Positions 1 to 8,270 of a stretch of DNA of 64,000 nucleotides are shown here, in pieces. The position numbers and the translations under genes are program-made. Source of the stretch: Alistipes communis (GTDB lineage Bacteria > Bacteroidota > Bacteroidia > Bacteroidales > Rikenellaceae). The notes beneath the pieces are model-generated. The model saw nothing but the letters and a program-made list of their open reading frames with translations. It searched no databases and was not told the origin of the DNA. The stretch lies in the NCBI RefSeq assembly GCF_006542665.1, contig NZ_AP019735.1, forward strand, positions 558,001-622,000, in the 5' to 3' direction. Numbering within the stretch: position 1 is the stretch's first letter; each line of letters starts with the position of its first letter.

Positions 1-18
1 ACGGGCATCGACTTCTGA
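1..18 (+). CDS. Possible 3' end of a gene entering from the left
   Basis: The first 18 bases read as five codons followed by TGA in frame 1, and a strong hairpin with a T-run follows 25 bases later. This fits the tail of a + strand gene whose body lies outside the window. With only five residues the product cannot be named and the frame assignment is a guess supported only by the terminator. Confidence 0.25.
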   Translation, partial: TGIDF

Positions 19-42
19 CGGATAGATTCCCCGTTCATGCTA

Positions 43-70
43 AAAGGGAGAGGCTTCGGCCTCTCCCTTT
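43..70 (+). terminator. Rho-independent terminator
   Basis: A perfect 12-bp stem (43-54 with 59-70) closes on a TTCG tetraloop and is flanked by A-rich and T-rich arms, so it can work in both directions. It ends whatever transcript enters from the left. Confidence 0.8.
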
Positions 71-212
71 CCCGTTGTACCCCGCACCCCGCGGCATTCG
101 CGGTATTCCGGCCGACGCGGTGCGTTCCGCCCCTCCCGAACGGACATCGCCGCCGATCCGCGAAAAGCATAGCGTCCGTAATGGTCAAAACGAGCCGTTT
201 TGAAAAAGGATA

Positions 213-242
213 TTGTTTATTCTGAAAAAGGCACTACCTTTG
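213..242 (+). promoter_or_regulatory. Promoter of the HU-like gene
   Basis: The -7 box TACCTTTG is at 235-242 and a TTG of the -33 box at 213-215, 19 bases apart, matching the Bacteroidetes primary sigma consensus. The start codon lies 27 bases downstream, which rules out the longer reading that begins at 213 inside the promoter. Confidence 0.75.
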
Positions 243-269
243 CAGCAGTTATCCAAAACATTATCAACC

Positions 270-542
270 ATGACAAAAGCAGAACTGGTAAAAGCAATCG
301 CCGCACAGACCGGCGTCGAAGCCGTGACGGTCGCCACCGTAGTAGAACAGATGATGGAGGAGATCCGCCAGTCGATGATCGGCGGGGAGAACGTCTACCT
401 GCGCGGTTTCGGAAGTTTCATCCTCAAACACCGTGCGCAGAAGGTGGCGCGGAACATCGCCAAGAACACGTCGATCACGATCCCCGCACACAACATTCCG
501 GCTTTCAAGCCGTCGAAGGAGTTCATGGACAAAGTGAAGTAG
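270..542 (+). CDS. HU/IHF family DNA-binding protein
   Basis: A 90-residue protein of the usual HU length that bends and compacts DNA as a dimer. The N-terminal helices (MTKAELVKAI onward) are followed by the turn RGFGSF at 45-50 and the beta-arm and C-terminal helix, including a PAFKPSKEF segment at 77-85 typical of HU. The start at 270 is preferred over an upstream in-frame ATG at 213 because 213 overlaps the -33 box and conserved HU sequence begins at MTK. DoxX follows four bases after the stop, so the two are probably co-transcribed. Whether it is the main HU or a paralogue cannot be told. Confidence 0.95.
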   Translation: MTKAELVKAIAAQTGVEAVTVATVVEQMMEEIRQSMIGGENVYLRGFGSFILKHRAQKVARNIAKNTSITIPAHNIPAFKPSKEFMDKVK

Positions 543-546
543 GCGG

Positions 547-978
547 ATGTCACGAATCCTGCGGTTCCTCTTCCCGACGACGCGCTATACCGCACGGGCT
601 TCGCTCTTCCTGCTGGCCCTGCGGGTGCTCTTCGGCGTGCTGCTGCTGTCGCACGGCATCGCGAAAGTCGACGATTTCGCCGCGCTGTCCGAAGTCTTCC
701 CCGACCCGTTGGGGCTGGGCAGCCGAATTTCGCTGACGCTGGCCATTTTCGGGGAGTTGTTTTGTTCGGTCGGGTTCATCGTCGGCGCCTTCTACCGGCT
801 GGCGCTCATCCCGATGATCTTCACCATGTGCGTCGCGCTGTTCGTCGTCCACGGCGACGATCCCTTCGCCGTGAAGGAACTCGCCGCGATCTACCTCTCG
901 GTCTTCGTCCTGATGTATATTTCGGGACCCGGCAACTATGCGCTTGACCGCCTGATCGCCGAGCGGCTTCGCAATTAG
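547..978 (+). CDS. DoxX family membrane protein
   Basis: A 143-residue integral membrane protein with about four hydrophobic helices (roughly 18-40, 57-80, 82-103 and 108-128). The first helix ends in the DoxX-like LLSHGIAK stretch. DoxX-family proteins are inner-membrane proteins linked in some bacteria to quinone or redox stress functions, but the role here is unknown. It begins 4 bases after the HU stop, so it probably shares the HU promoter. A hairpin at 1001-1030 separates it from the convergent gene on the other strand. Confidence 0.85.
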   Translation: MSRILRFLFPTTRYTARASLFLLALRVLFGVLLLSHGIAKVDDFAALSEVFPDPLGLGSRISLTLAIFGELFCSVGFIVGAFYRLALIPMIFTMCVALFVVHGDDPFAVKELAAIYLSVFVLMYISGPGNYALDRLIAERLRN

Positions 979-1000
979 CGAATGCTACGCAAGTAAACGC

Positions 1001-1030
1001 CGACCGGCCCGTCGTTCGACGGGCCGGTCG
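1001..1030. terminator. Hairpin between convergent genes
   Basis: A 13-bp perfect stem (1001-1013 with 1018-1030) around GTTC. It sits between the DoxX gene (+) and the unknown gene at 1054-1476 (-). The T-run is short on the minus strand and absent on the plus strand, so it is a probable bidirectional terminator of moderate strength. Confidence 0.6.
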
Positions 1031-1053
1031 CGTATCTCCGAGGCCGGCGGACC

Positions 1054-1476
1054 CTACGCCCGAAACGGCTTCCCGTCGTTGCGGAGTTTGATTTCGAGCG
1101 ACGCGCCCGACCACTGGTTGATTCTGTAATGCATGTCGCCGAACGGAACGCCCCCGTAACCGACGCGCAAACGCACGTCGAAAGGCGCGACATTGCCGAT
1201 CTCGCGGGTTTCGGGCAGCGTGTGCGGCACGATGTAGACATACATGACGATGTGGTCGCACGCGACGCTGCGAATTCCGATCCTGCGCTCCGCAGCCGCT
1301 CCCTCCGGCGGAGCCGAAAGATCGCTTCCCACAGGCGCCACGACGCTCTCGGCCGAGGCGAACCCGATCCGGTCGCCGTCCGCGTCGAAACAACCGCACA
1401 GAATCGTTACATTATAACGCCACCACCCCTCGTAACGGCTCTCCACTTCCACCGAGAATCCTTCGTCCTTTTTCAT
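1054..1476 (-). CDS. Hypothetical protein, unknown function
   Basis: A 140-residue soluble protein with no signal peptide or membrane segment. I do not recognise the family. It begins MKKDEGFSVEVESRYEG, has a run of short beta-type segments and ends with KLRNDGKPFRA. An in-frame ATG at 1512 is rejected as the start because it lies upstream of the -7 box at 1499-1506. Transcription comes from the palindromic promoter element at 1499-1563. It converges with the DoxX gene. Codon use is like the GC-rich neighbours, which supports a real gene. Confidence 0.7.
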   Translation of the reverse strand: MKKDEGFSVEVESRYEGWWRYNVTILCGCFDADGDRIGFASAESVVAPVGSDLSAPPEGAAAERRIGIRSVACDHIVMYVYIVPHTLPETREIGNVAPFDVRLRVGYGGVPFGDMHYRINQWSGASLEIKLRNDGKPFRA

Positions 1477-1498
1477 ACCCGTGCCTTTCACTTTCGGA

Positions 1499-1563
1499 CA
1501 AAGATAGTACAAGCCGAGGGCAGAACCAAATTTATTCGGGTTTTGCCGAGGCGCAGCCTATCT
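1499..1563 (-). repeat. Palindromic promoter repeat, copy A
   Basis: Read on the minus strand this is AGATAG, a GGCAAAACC arm, an AT-rich loop with TTTG (1527-1530), a GGTTCTGCC arm, CTCGGCTT, and TATCTTTG (1499-1506). TTTG and TATCTTTG are 20 bases apart and form a Bacteroidetes promoter firing into the gene at 1054-1476. The outer AGATAG/CTATCT and inner arms pair. Related copies lie at 27079-27142 and 32454-32517. Confidence 0.75.
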
Positions 1564-1583
1564 GAGCGGAGGCTCGTCCTCCG

Positions 1584-1646
1584 CAAAGTGTGCAAGCCGA
1601 GCGAGAACCTAATTTATTCGGGGTTTGCTGGGGCGCAGCCTGCCGG
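1584..1646 (-). repeat. Palindromic promoter repeat, degenerate copy B
   Basis: A second unit in tandem behind copy A. It shares long blocks with A (GCAAGCCGAGCGAGAACC..., AATTTATTCGGG, GGCGCAGCCT) but its -7 box has decayed to ACACTTTG and its outer arm no longer matches. It probably is an inactive duplicate. Confidence 0.6.
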
Positions 1647-1783
1647 AGCGGGACTTGCCTCCCGCAACGCCTGCCGGACGCACCGCAAGGCGGGCCTCCG
1701 CTCACGGCGGTTTGCGCCCGCGCGGTTCCTTCAATCCGTTCACGATGAGACACAGCGCCCCTGAATACAAAAAGACGAAAATC

Positions 1784-1814
1784 TTTGTGATTTACTGGAA
1801 ATATTGTAACTTTG
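1784..1814 (+). promoter_or_regulatory. Promoter of the DUF177-rpmF-plsX-fabH operon
   Basis: TTTG at 1784-1787, 19 bases, then TAACTTTG at 1807-1814: a near-perfect Bacteroidetes promoter. The start codon at 1835 is 20 bases downstream. Confidence 0.85.
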
Positions 1815-1834
1815 CACGATAAATCTGCACACCG

Positions 1835-2407
1835 ATGGATGTGACGAAACAATACGCAATCGCCTGGAAAGGGCTGAAAAACGGCACCTACCGCTTTGAT
1901 TTCAAGGTGGATAATGCGCTGTTCGAGGCCTATGGGTCGACCGACATCAAGGACGGCGACCTCTCGGTCGGGGTCACGCTCGAACGGGGCGAGTCGATGC
2001 TCTCGTTGCAAACCGTCATCCGCGGTACGGTGACCGTCGCCTGCGACCGCTGCCTGGAAGATTGCCGCCTGCCCGTCGCTTTCGACGGAACGCTGCTCGT
2101 CCGCTTTTCGGACGAAGTCGCCGACTACGACGGCGAGGTGATGTGGATTTCGCCGGCCGAGGGGGAAGTGTCGCTCGCACAATATATTTATGAGAGCATC
2201 GTACTCTCGCTGCCCTACCAGCGGGTGCATCCCGAAGGCGAATGCGACGCCGACATGCTGCACCGTTTCCGGATCGTCTCGCAGGAGGAGTTTTCGCAGA
2301 TCGAACACGACGCCGAAACCCGCGCCGAAGCCTCGCAACCGCTCGACGGCGACGCGCTGGCACAGCTCTCTTCGCTCAAAGAGAAGTTGGAAGGCGAAAA
2401 GAAGTAG
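1835..2407 (+). CDS. DUF177 (YceD-like) protein
   Basis: A 190-residue protein of the DUF177/YceD family, which almost always precedes rpmF and is linked to 23S rRNA accumulation or ribosome assembly. The family core VACDRCLEDC lies near residues 68-77, where the Cys pairs resemble a metal site, and acidic DEVADYDGEVMWI follows. The C-terminus is charged (LKEKLEGEKK). It is the first gene after the promoter at 1784-1814; rpmF follows 34 bases later and plsX and fabH after that. This gene order is the classical one in many bacteria and supports the assignment. Confidence 0.9.
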   Translation: MDVTKQYAIAWKGLKNGTYRFDFKVDNALFEAYGSTDIKDGDLSVGVTLERGESMLSLQTVIRGTVTVACDRCLEDCRLPVAFDGTLLVRFSDEVADYDGEVMWISPAEGEVSLAQYIYESIVLSLPYQRVHPEGECDADMLHRFRIVSQEEFSQIEHDAETRAEASQPLDGDALAQLSSLKEKLEGEKK

Positions 2408-2441
2408 AAATTAAGATGTTGAACTTAAATAACTTATAACA

Positions 2442-2627
2442 ATGGCACATCCTAAACACAAAATCTCGTCTACCCGACGCGATAAGAGAAGAACCCACTA
2501 CAAGGCTGTCGTTCCGACCGTCGTAACCTGCTCGAACTGCGGCGCAGCGGTGCTCTACCACCGTGTCTGCCCGGAGTGCGGTTTCTACCGCGGCAAGCTG
2601 GCGATCGAGAAGAAGGCCGCCGAATAA
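2442..2627 (+). CDS. rpmF: 50S ribosomal protein L32
   Basis: A 61-residue basic protein starting MAHPKHKISSTRRDKRR, the L32 signature. Two CxxC pairs (CSNC near 31-34 and CPEC near 44-47) form the zinc-ribbon of the Cys-type (C+) L32. It belongs to the large ribosomal subunit. It lies in the DUF177-rpmF-plsX-fabH cluster, which couples ribosome and phospholipid synthesis. Length and motifs are complete. Confidence 0.98.
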   Translation: MAHPKHKISSTRRDKRRTHYKAVVPTVVTCSNCGAAVLYHRVCPECGFYRGKLAIEKKAAE

Positions 2628-2708
2628 TTCGGCCCCCGAGCGGGCGCGCTGCTGGATCGCGGCGCGCTCTTTTGTACCGCAGACCATTACAAACCAAAGA
2701 CTGAAGCT

Positions 2709-3659
2709 ATGTTGAAGATTGGTTTAGACGCTATGGGCGGCGACTTCGCACCGGAAGCCGCCGTAAAGGGAGCCGTCATGGCATCCGCAGAGATCGGCGC
2801 CGACAGCAAAATCGTACTCTTCGGCGACAAGGAGCGCATCGAGGCGATCCTCGCCGGAGAGAGTTGCCCGGCCGACCGTTTCGAGATCGTTCCCACGACC
2901 GAAGTCATCGAGATGGGCGACCACCCCGCCAAGGCATTCCAGCAAAAGGCGGATTCGAGCATCACGGTCGGATTCGCACACTTGGCCAAGGATGCCATCC
3001 AGGGCTTCGCATCGGCCGGCAGCACGGGTGCGATGATGGTCGGTTCGATGCAGGTCATCAAACCGATCGACGGAATCATCCGCCCCACCATTTCGTCGCT
3101 CGTACCGACGGTAGCGGGGCGCCCCGCCCTGTTGCTGGACGTGGGTCTGAACGTCGACTGCAAGCCCGAAGTGCTGAACCAGTACGGCCTGATCGGCTCG
3201 ATCTACGCCGAGAGCGTGCTGGGGATCCCCAATCCCCGCGTGGCGATTCTCAACATCGGGGAGGAGGAGACCAAAGGCAACGCCCAATCCAAGGCGGCCC
3301 ACGAAATGATGAAGGCTTCGGGCCGTTTCAATTTCGTCGGCAACGTCGAAAGTTCGCATATCTTCTCCGGCAAGGTCGCCGACGTGATCGTCTGCGACGG
3401 TTTCACGGGCAACGTCATCCTGAAAATGGCCGAAGGGCTCTACCGCATCAACAACGCGCTGGGCGGCAACAACAACAAATTCTGGGAAGCGATGAACTAC
3501 GAACACGTCGGCGGTACGCCGGTGCTGGGCGTCGGTGCTCCGGTCATCATCGGGCACGGCTGTTCCTCGCCCCTTGCGATCCGGAGCATGATTCTCTCCA
3601 CGGAACATACCGCGAAGGCCGGTCTGACCGAGAAACTCCGGCTTGCATTCACCGATTAA
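2709..3659 (+). CDS. plsX: Phosphate acyltransferase PlsX
   Basis: A 316-residue enzyme that converts acyl-ACP and phosphate to acyl-phosphate, the acyl donor for PlsY in phosphatidic acid synthesis. It is a peripheral membrane protein. The family start IGLDAMGGDFAP is at residues 4-15, and GSTGAMMVGSM and CDGFTGNVILK are the conserved core segments. Length is normal. It is followed by fabH after 24 bases, the usual pairing of the two steps that draw on the acyl-ACP pool. Confidence 0.97.
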   Translation: MLKIGLDAMGGDFAPEAAVKGAVMASAEIGADSKIVLFGDKERIEAILAGESCPADRFEIVPTTEVIEMGDHPAKAFQQKADSSITVGFAHLAKDAIQGFASAGSTGAMMVGSMQVIKPIDGIIRPTISSLVPTVAGRPALLLDVGLNVDCKPEVLNQYGLIGSIYAESVLGIPNPRVAILNIGEEETKGNAQSKAAHEMMKASGRFNFVGNVESSHIFSGKVADVIVCDGFTGNVILKMAEGLYRINNALGGNNNKFWEAMNYEHVGGTPVLGVGAPVIIGHGCSSPLAIRSMILSTEHTAKAGLTEKLRLAFTD

Positions 3660-3683
3660 ACTTACAACAAACTTACTTCATAG

Positions 3684-4691
3684 ATGGGAAAAATCAGAGC
3701 TGCAATCACAGGCGTCGGCGCTTACCTCCCGGATTATCTCCTTACCAACGACGAACTGAGCCGTATGGTGGATACCTCCGACGAGTGGATCATGACACGC
3801 ATCGGCATCAAGACCCGCCATATCCTCAAAGGCGAAGCGCTCGGCACCTCGTACATGGGCGTCAAAGCGGTACGGAATCTGCTCGAAAAGAAAAACATGA
3901 ACCCCGAAGAGATCGATCTCGTCATCTGCGCGACGGTCACGCCCGACATGTTCTTCCCTTCGACGGGAAACCTCATCGCAGGCGAAGCAGGCTGTAAAAA
4001 GGCATTCGCCTACGACGTATCCGCCGCTTGCAGCGGATTTCTCTTCGCACTGACCACCGCTTCGAAATTCGTCGAAACGGGAACCTGCAAGAAGGTGATC
4101 GTCGTGGGTGCGGACAAGATGTCGTCGATCGTCGACTACACCGACCGCAAAACCTGCCCCATTTTCGGCGACGGCGCTGCGGCCGTACTGCTCGAACCCG
4201 ACGAAGAAGGTTACGGCGTCATCGATCATATTCTCCATTCGGACGGTACGGGAGCACCCCACCTCTATATGAAAGCCGGCGGTTCGCGCTATCCCGCCTC
4301 CGAAGAGACCATCCGCAACAACTGGCACACCATCACGCAGGACGGGCAGGCCGTCTTCAAGGCCGCCGTCTCGAACATGGCCGACGTTTCGGTCGAGATG
4401 ATGGAGCGCTACAACCTCACTTCGGACGACATCCGCTACCTCGTACCCCACCAGGCCAACCTGCGCATCATCGACGCTACGGCCAACCGCATGGGGCTGA
4501 CCCGCAACAAATGTATGATCAACATCGACCGCTACGGCAACACCACCGCAGCGACGATTCCGCTGTGTCTCTACGACTACGAAAAGGAATTGAAGCGGGG
4601 CGACAAACTCATCCTCGCTTCGTTCGGCGGCGGCTACACCTGGGGATCGGTCTATGTGAAATGGGCCTACGACGGCGAATCCGCGAAATAG
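3684..4691 (+). CDS. fabH: 3-oxoacyl-ACP synthase III (FabH)
   Basis: A 335-residue KAS III that condenses acetyl-CoA or a branched starter with malonyl-ACP to begin fatty acid synthesis. The catalytic triad is visible: Cys116 in AACSGF, His256 in VPHQAN and Asn286 in YGNTTAAT. DEWI and TRIGIKTRH are typical N-terminal segments. It is the last gene of the operon and is closed by the terminator at 4708-4759. Bacteroidales often carry several FabH paralogues, but the position after plsX points to the housekeeping one. Confidence 0.96.
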   Translation: MGKIRAAITGVGAYLPDYLLTNDELSRMVDTSDEWIMTRIGIKTRHILKGEALGTSYMGVKAVRNLLEKKNMNPEEIDLVICATVTPDMFFPSTGNLIAGEAGCKKAFAYDVSAACSGFLFALTTASKFVETGTCKKVIVVGADKMSSIVDYTDRKTCPIFGDGAAAVLLEPDEEGYGVIDHILHSDGTGAPHLYMKAGGSRYPASEETIRNNWHTITQDGQAVFKAAVSNMADVSVEMMERYNLTSDDIRYLVPHQANLRIIDATANRMGLTRNKCMINIDRYGNTTAATIPLCLYDYEKELKRGDKLILASFGGGYTWGSVYVKWAYDGESAK

Positions 4692-4707
4692 GTTTCAATT
4701 CCAAGCC

Positions 4708-4759
4708 GAAAAAAGAAATGGACATCTTTTTTATAAAAGACGTCCATTTCTTTTTTTTC
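4708..4759 (+). terminator. Terminator of the plsX-fabH operon
   Basis: Arms at 4708-4723 and 4742-4759 pair over about 16 bp, ending in a run of eight T. It also carries A/T on the other side and could stop the convergent lipoprotein transcript. Confidence 0.85.
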
Positions 4760-4778
4760 GGAATCACCGTATCTCCGA

Positions 4779-6535
4779 TCAGAAAGCGAGAATGGGACGA
4801 GCGGCGCAATCGGCATCATACCAATTGATATACAACTCGATCATACCCTTCGTACCGATCTCGACGATACAGACCGCTTCGGAATCGAACGGTGTCGAAG
4901 CCCAGATCGAGCAGAAGGGATGTCCCGCATCGTCGACGACCAACTCCTCTTTCGCATCGGCCGGAATCTTCTCCATCGTGGAATTGAAACGTGCCAGCAC
5001 ATCGTAACCGACCGTTGCACTGCAATATCCATAATCCACGCGATAGGTCGACGTCTGCCACTCTTTCATGGTCGAAGCCACACCGCCTCCGCAGAGATTG
5101 GCGATCATATCCCACAACTGGCCGGTACTGGGCAGGAACCAACCGCTGGTCGTCGCAGGTGCAGTCAAGCCGAAACCGTTGATCGTCCAATCGAAAGCCG
5201 GCATCATCGTAATATTGGAACCGTAGGTATCTCGAACCGTCATCGTTTCGACATATCCGTTGACATTTTCATACCACGTCGACGGCAGCTTCGCACCTTT
5301 CAGACAATCGAAATTCACATCCGACGACCACCATGTCGTCACCTTGTCCGTCCCATGGGCACTGCGCACGGCTACGGCATATCCGTGCGTGTAACCTGCA
5401 TCTTTCTCACTCTGCGCAATACGATCCGACGCTGTCTGGCAGACGATCGCTACGACGCTTTTCCCTTCGACGGGAGCCGGTTTCTCCTCCGCCCACACGG
5501 GATTGAGTCCATCGGATCCGATACTGATCAGACCGCCGTCGCTCCATGTCCCATCGGAGTAGAGATAATCGCCGATCTTCGGAGCCTCCAATACGGCTAC
5601 GCGCAACGTCGTGATCGAACCGGCATTATCGGGACCGAAATAGACGATAGACACCTCGCCCTCCGAATCGGCGCAAGAAGCGTGCTCGGCAGTCGGAGCG
5701 GTCACCGTCAGTTTGCCGTCGGCATAGGCGACCTTCCACTCGTCGGGTTTGGTGATCGTATACTTGATCACGCCCTTCGACTCGACCTCGAAACTCTTGG
5801 TCTGGCCGTAGGAGAAATCGGCCAGTGCCGCAGCGCCTTTGATGCTCAGATAGAAATCCGCACCCTTAGCCAGCTTGATCACCGTCCCGGCTTCGTCGTT
5901 GAGCGTGATGTAGACATAGGAGTCGTCATACGTGACGCTTTCGAAAAAAGAGGTATCCTGCAATGCCGCCACCGGATTCCCTTCGCTGTCCACCACACGC
6001 GAAGAGGTCGTCCCGCCGTCATAGCTAATCGTCCAATAACCCTCGGCATCCACGCCCATCACCGGCGTAACTCCCGATACCGGCATTTTTTCATTCTCCT
6101 CGTTCAGCAACCATTCGGTCTTTCCATCGATCGTGCGCGTCCAGTAATAGAGACCGTCGGTATCTTTGTCGATTCCGATCACCGGAGCTGCAGCTCCGGC
6201 GGCTCCGTTCTTGATTTCGGCAGTCGTTCCGTCCGAGAAGGTGATCCGGTAACCGTCGGCGATGGGATCGACCTTCGAAACGTAAACTTTGCCCTCCAAC
6301 GCATCGACGATTCCAGACAATGCGGTATAATCGCCGTTGAGCTTCGCCACCGATTGTTCCAATTTCTCGACACGACCAGACAGTTCGCTCAAATCGCCGC
6401 GCAATTGCGAATCGTCATAATCATCGCTGCATCCCGCAACGGTCGAAAGCGACACGATCACCGCACAGCAGATCGCAGATTTAGCGAGCGAGCGGAGAAA
6501 TCCCCCCCCCTCCGAATCTCTGTAAAACTTCTCAT
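4779..6535 (-). CDS. DUF4988-like surface lipoprotein, phase-OFF at a G9 tract
   Basis: The natural start is ATG at 6535 with an Arg-rich n-region, but a run of nine G (C at 6502-6510 on +) puts the reading out of frame and translation ends after 25 codons. With ten (or seven) G the frame continues through a hydrophobic core to the lipobox STVAGC and gives about 585 residues. After the Cys come a heptad coiled coil (LRGDLSELSGRVEKLEQ), a DUF4988-like beta region, a BACON-like segment and a C-terminal domain with WFLPSTGQLWDM resembling DUF1566/fimbrial-type domains. An internal GTG at 6461 could start a shorter form with a poor signal peptide. Expected on the outer membrane surface; ligand unknown. 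Confidence 0.8.
6502..6510 (-). repeat. G9 tract in lipoprotein leader (contingency repeat)
   Basis: Nine C on the + strand, so nine G in the sense strand of the lipoprotein gene, at codons 9-12 of its signal peptide. Nine is out of frame; seven or ten would be in frame. Confidence 0.9.
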
Positions 6536-6572
6536 AGCTTAACTAATTTAATTATAAGGAACTAATGTCTTA

Positions 6573-6580
6573 CAAAGATA
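6573..6580 (-). promoter_or_regulatory. -7 box of the lipoprotein gene
   Basis: TATCTTTG on the minus strand, 37 bases before the ATG at 6535. No good TTTG lies 19-20 bases upstream, so only half the promoter is recognised. Its position supports 6535, not 6461, as the real start. Confidence 0.55.
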
Positions 6581-6630
6581 AGCATGTTCCGAACAAATTG
6601 TACTCTCCCTGCCAAAAATCGATTCGAACG

Positions 6631-6661
6631 AAAAAGCCGGAGGCTTCACAGCGTCCGGCTT
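6631..6661 (-). terminator. Terminator of the AraM-like gene
   Basis: On the minus strand the stem AAGCCGGA/TCCGGCTT is followed by a T-run. It lies about 130 bases past the stop at 6793. Confidence 0.7.
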
Positions 6662-6792
6662 CCCATCAATTAATCCAAACAAAACTATTAAAGAAAACTC
6701 ATAAGTGATTATGAATTTTATCGTCTCCTCCGGCTCCTTTCGAAGCCGTATTCCGGCCGTCGATCCGTCGCAGCCGGAGAGGAGGCAGCGTG

Positions 6793-8133
6793 CTACTCTA
6801 CTTCCCAGATACCGCCCTTGCCGAACAGCCGTTCGAGCCACTCGTCCATGAACCCGCAGCGATAGGCGATGTCGATATTCGAGAAACGGCTGCGCATGTA
6901 GGGAATCTTGGCGAACGTGTCGCGGAAGCGGGCGCGCGAAACACCCAGCTGCTCCGGCTCGTAGGGAGCGCCGACCAGTTTCAGGCGACGGCGAACCTCT
7001 TCGAAGGGAATGATCTGCTTGCGGATGCGCTCTTTCAGCTCGGGCCATGCGGCCTTGAAGGCCGTAAGTTCCCGACGCAGCCCCTCCTTGTCGACATATT
7101 TGTTCTTGGTCTCGGTCAGGGCGCGGTCGATGAAGCCGGGTTTCCCGTCGAAGATACGCAGTATCTCCTTCTCGGTCTCCTCCCACGACTTCCACTTGGC
7201 CACGCAGGCATCGATGTCGAGCGACTCGATCGGTGCGGCGAGCAGCAGTTCGAGCGAAGCGGTCGAAGCCAGCGTACCGATGCCGACCTTGAAGCCGTGC
7301 GACACGTGCTTACCTTCGAACTCCAAATCCTCCATATCCCAGAAGTGGCTGAACTGGTGCTCCATGCCCGACGCCGGACGGCTCGATTTGGCGGCCTGCA
7401 TGGCAAAACCGCTCAGCAGCAGTCCTTCGGCCAGCTGTTCCACCTTCTTCACGTCGCCGTTGTAGACCCCTTCGGGATCGCTCAACGCCTCCTGCAAACC
7501 GTCCTGCACCAGATCGAACGCAAAGCGGTCGATCGCCTCCGATCCCACGACATCGGCGATCATCCAGTCGGCGCCGGCAGGAATCTTGGCGATCAGATCG
7601 GCATACCCCGACGCCGACATCGCCTTGGGGGCCTTAGCCGCGATCCGCGGATCGAGGGCCATGCCGTAGGGCGCCGGACAGTCGAACGTCTGCTTGTTAC
7701 CCTGATAAGTGATCGAAGCGCCGTAGGCCGTATAACCGTCCATCGAGGCGGCCGTGCCAACGCACATGTAACGACGGCCGCAACGGTGCGCCGTCAGCTT
7801 CGTCAGGTCGTTGATGACGCCCGAGCCCACGGCCACGGGAATAGCGTCGGTCTTTTTCAGCACGTTCTCCAACTCCTCGACATACGTCCACTCGGCGAAC
7901 GAATCGTCGTAACCGTATACGTGCGGTTCGTCCTGCGCGATACCGGCCGCGGCGAAATAGTTCTTCACGGCTTCACCGGCCAGCGGATAAGTGATCTTGT
8001 CGGCCACGATAATGGCCCGTTTCCCGGGAAACAACTCCTTAAACATCTCGGCCGAACGGGGCAGGGCGTCGCTGCCGATAACCAGCGCTTTGGTGTCCGT
8101 CGTCCGTTGCAAGGCACTTTCAACTTTGTTCAT
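6793..8133 (-). CDS. sn-glycerol-1-phosphate dehydrogenase (AraM/EgsA-like)
   Basis: A 446-residue NAD(P)-dependent dehydrogenase of the iron-alcohol dehydrogenase-like AraM/EgsA family, which reduces dihydroxyacetone phosphate to sn-glycerol 1-phosphate. The nucleotide site VGSGVINDLTK is near 102-112 and is followed by the family signature GTAASMDGYTA. GMEHQFSHFWD and HVSHGFKVGIG carry the metal-binding His residues. The C-terminal third is longer than in archaeal EgsA, as in bacterial AraM. It has its own promoter at 8178-8208 and stands alone. The substrate is inferred from family only. Confidence 0.85.
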   Translation of the reverse strand: MNKVESALQRTTDTKALVIGSDALPRSAEMFKELFPGKRAIIVADKITYPLAGEAVKNYFAAAGIAQDEPHVYGYDDSFAEWTYVEELENVLKKTDAIPVAVGSGVINDLTKLTAHRCGRRYMCVGTAASMDGYTAYGASITYQGNKQTFDCPAPYGMALDPRIAAKAPKAMSASGYADLIAKIPAGADWMIADVVGSEAIDRFAFDLVQDGLQEALSDPEGVYNGDVKKVEQLAEGLLLSGFAMQAAKSSRPASGMEHQFSHFWDMEDLEFEGKHVSHGFKVGIGTLASTASLELLLAAPIESLDIDACVAKWKSWEETEKEILRIFDGKPGFIDRALTETKNKYVDKEGLRRELTAFKAAWPELKERIRKQIIPFEEVRRRLKLVGAPYEPEQLGVSRARFRDTFAKIPYMRSRFSNIDIAYRCGFMDEWLERLFGKGGIWEVE

Positions 8134-8177
8134 TTCTTATGATGTATTATATTAACGATCGTATCGGATTGTGTTCA

Positions 8178-8208
8178 CAAAGTTAGAAAATTAATTTCAT
8201 ATCCGCAA
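8178..8208 (-). promoter_or_regulatory. Promoter of the AraM-like gene
   Basis: TAACTTTG at 8178-8185 on the minus strand, with TTG at 8206-8208, 20 bases upstream. Confidence 0.65.
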
Positions 8209-8270
8209 CGGCCTTCTTTATTTTTCATCCCCATATTCAGGTATTTTGTTTTCTTTCACCTCTCAATCCG

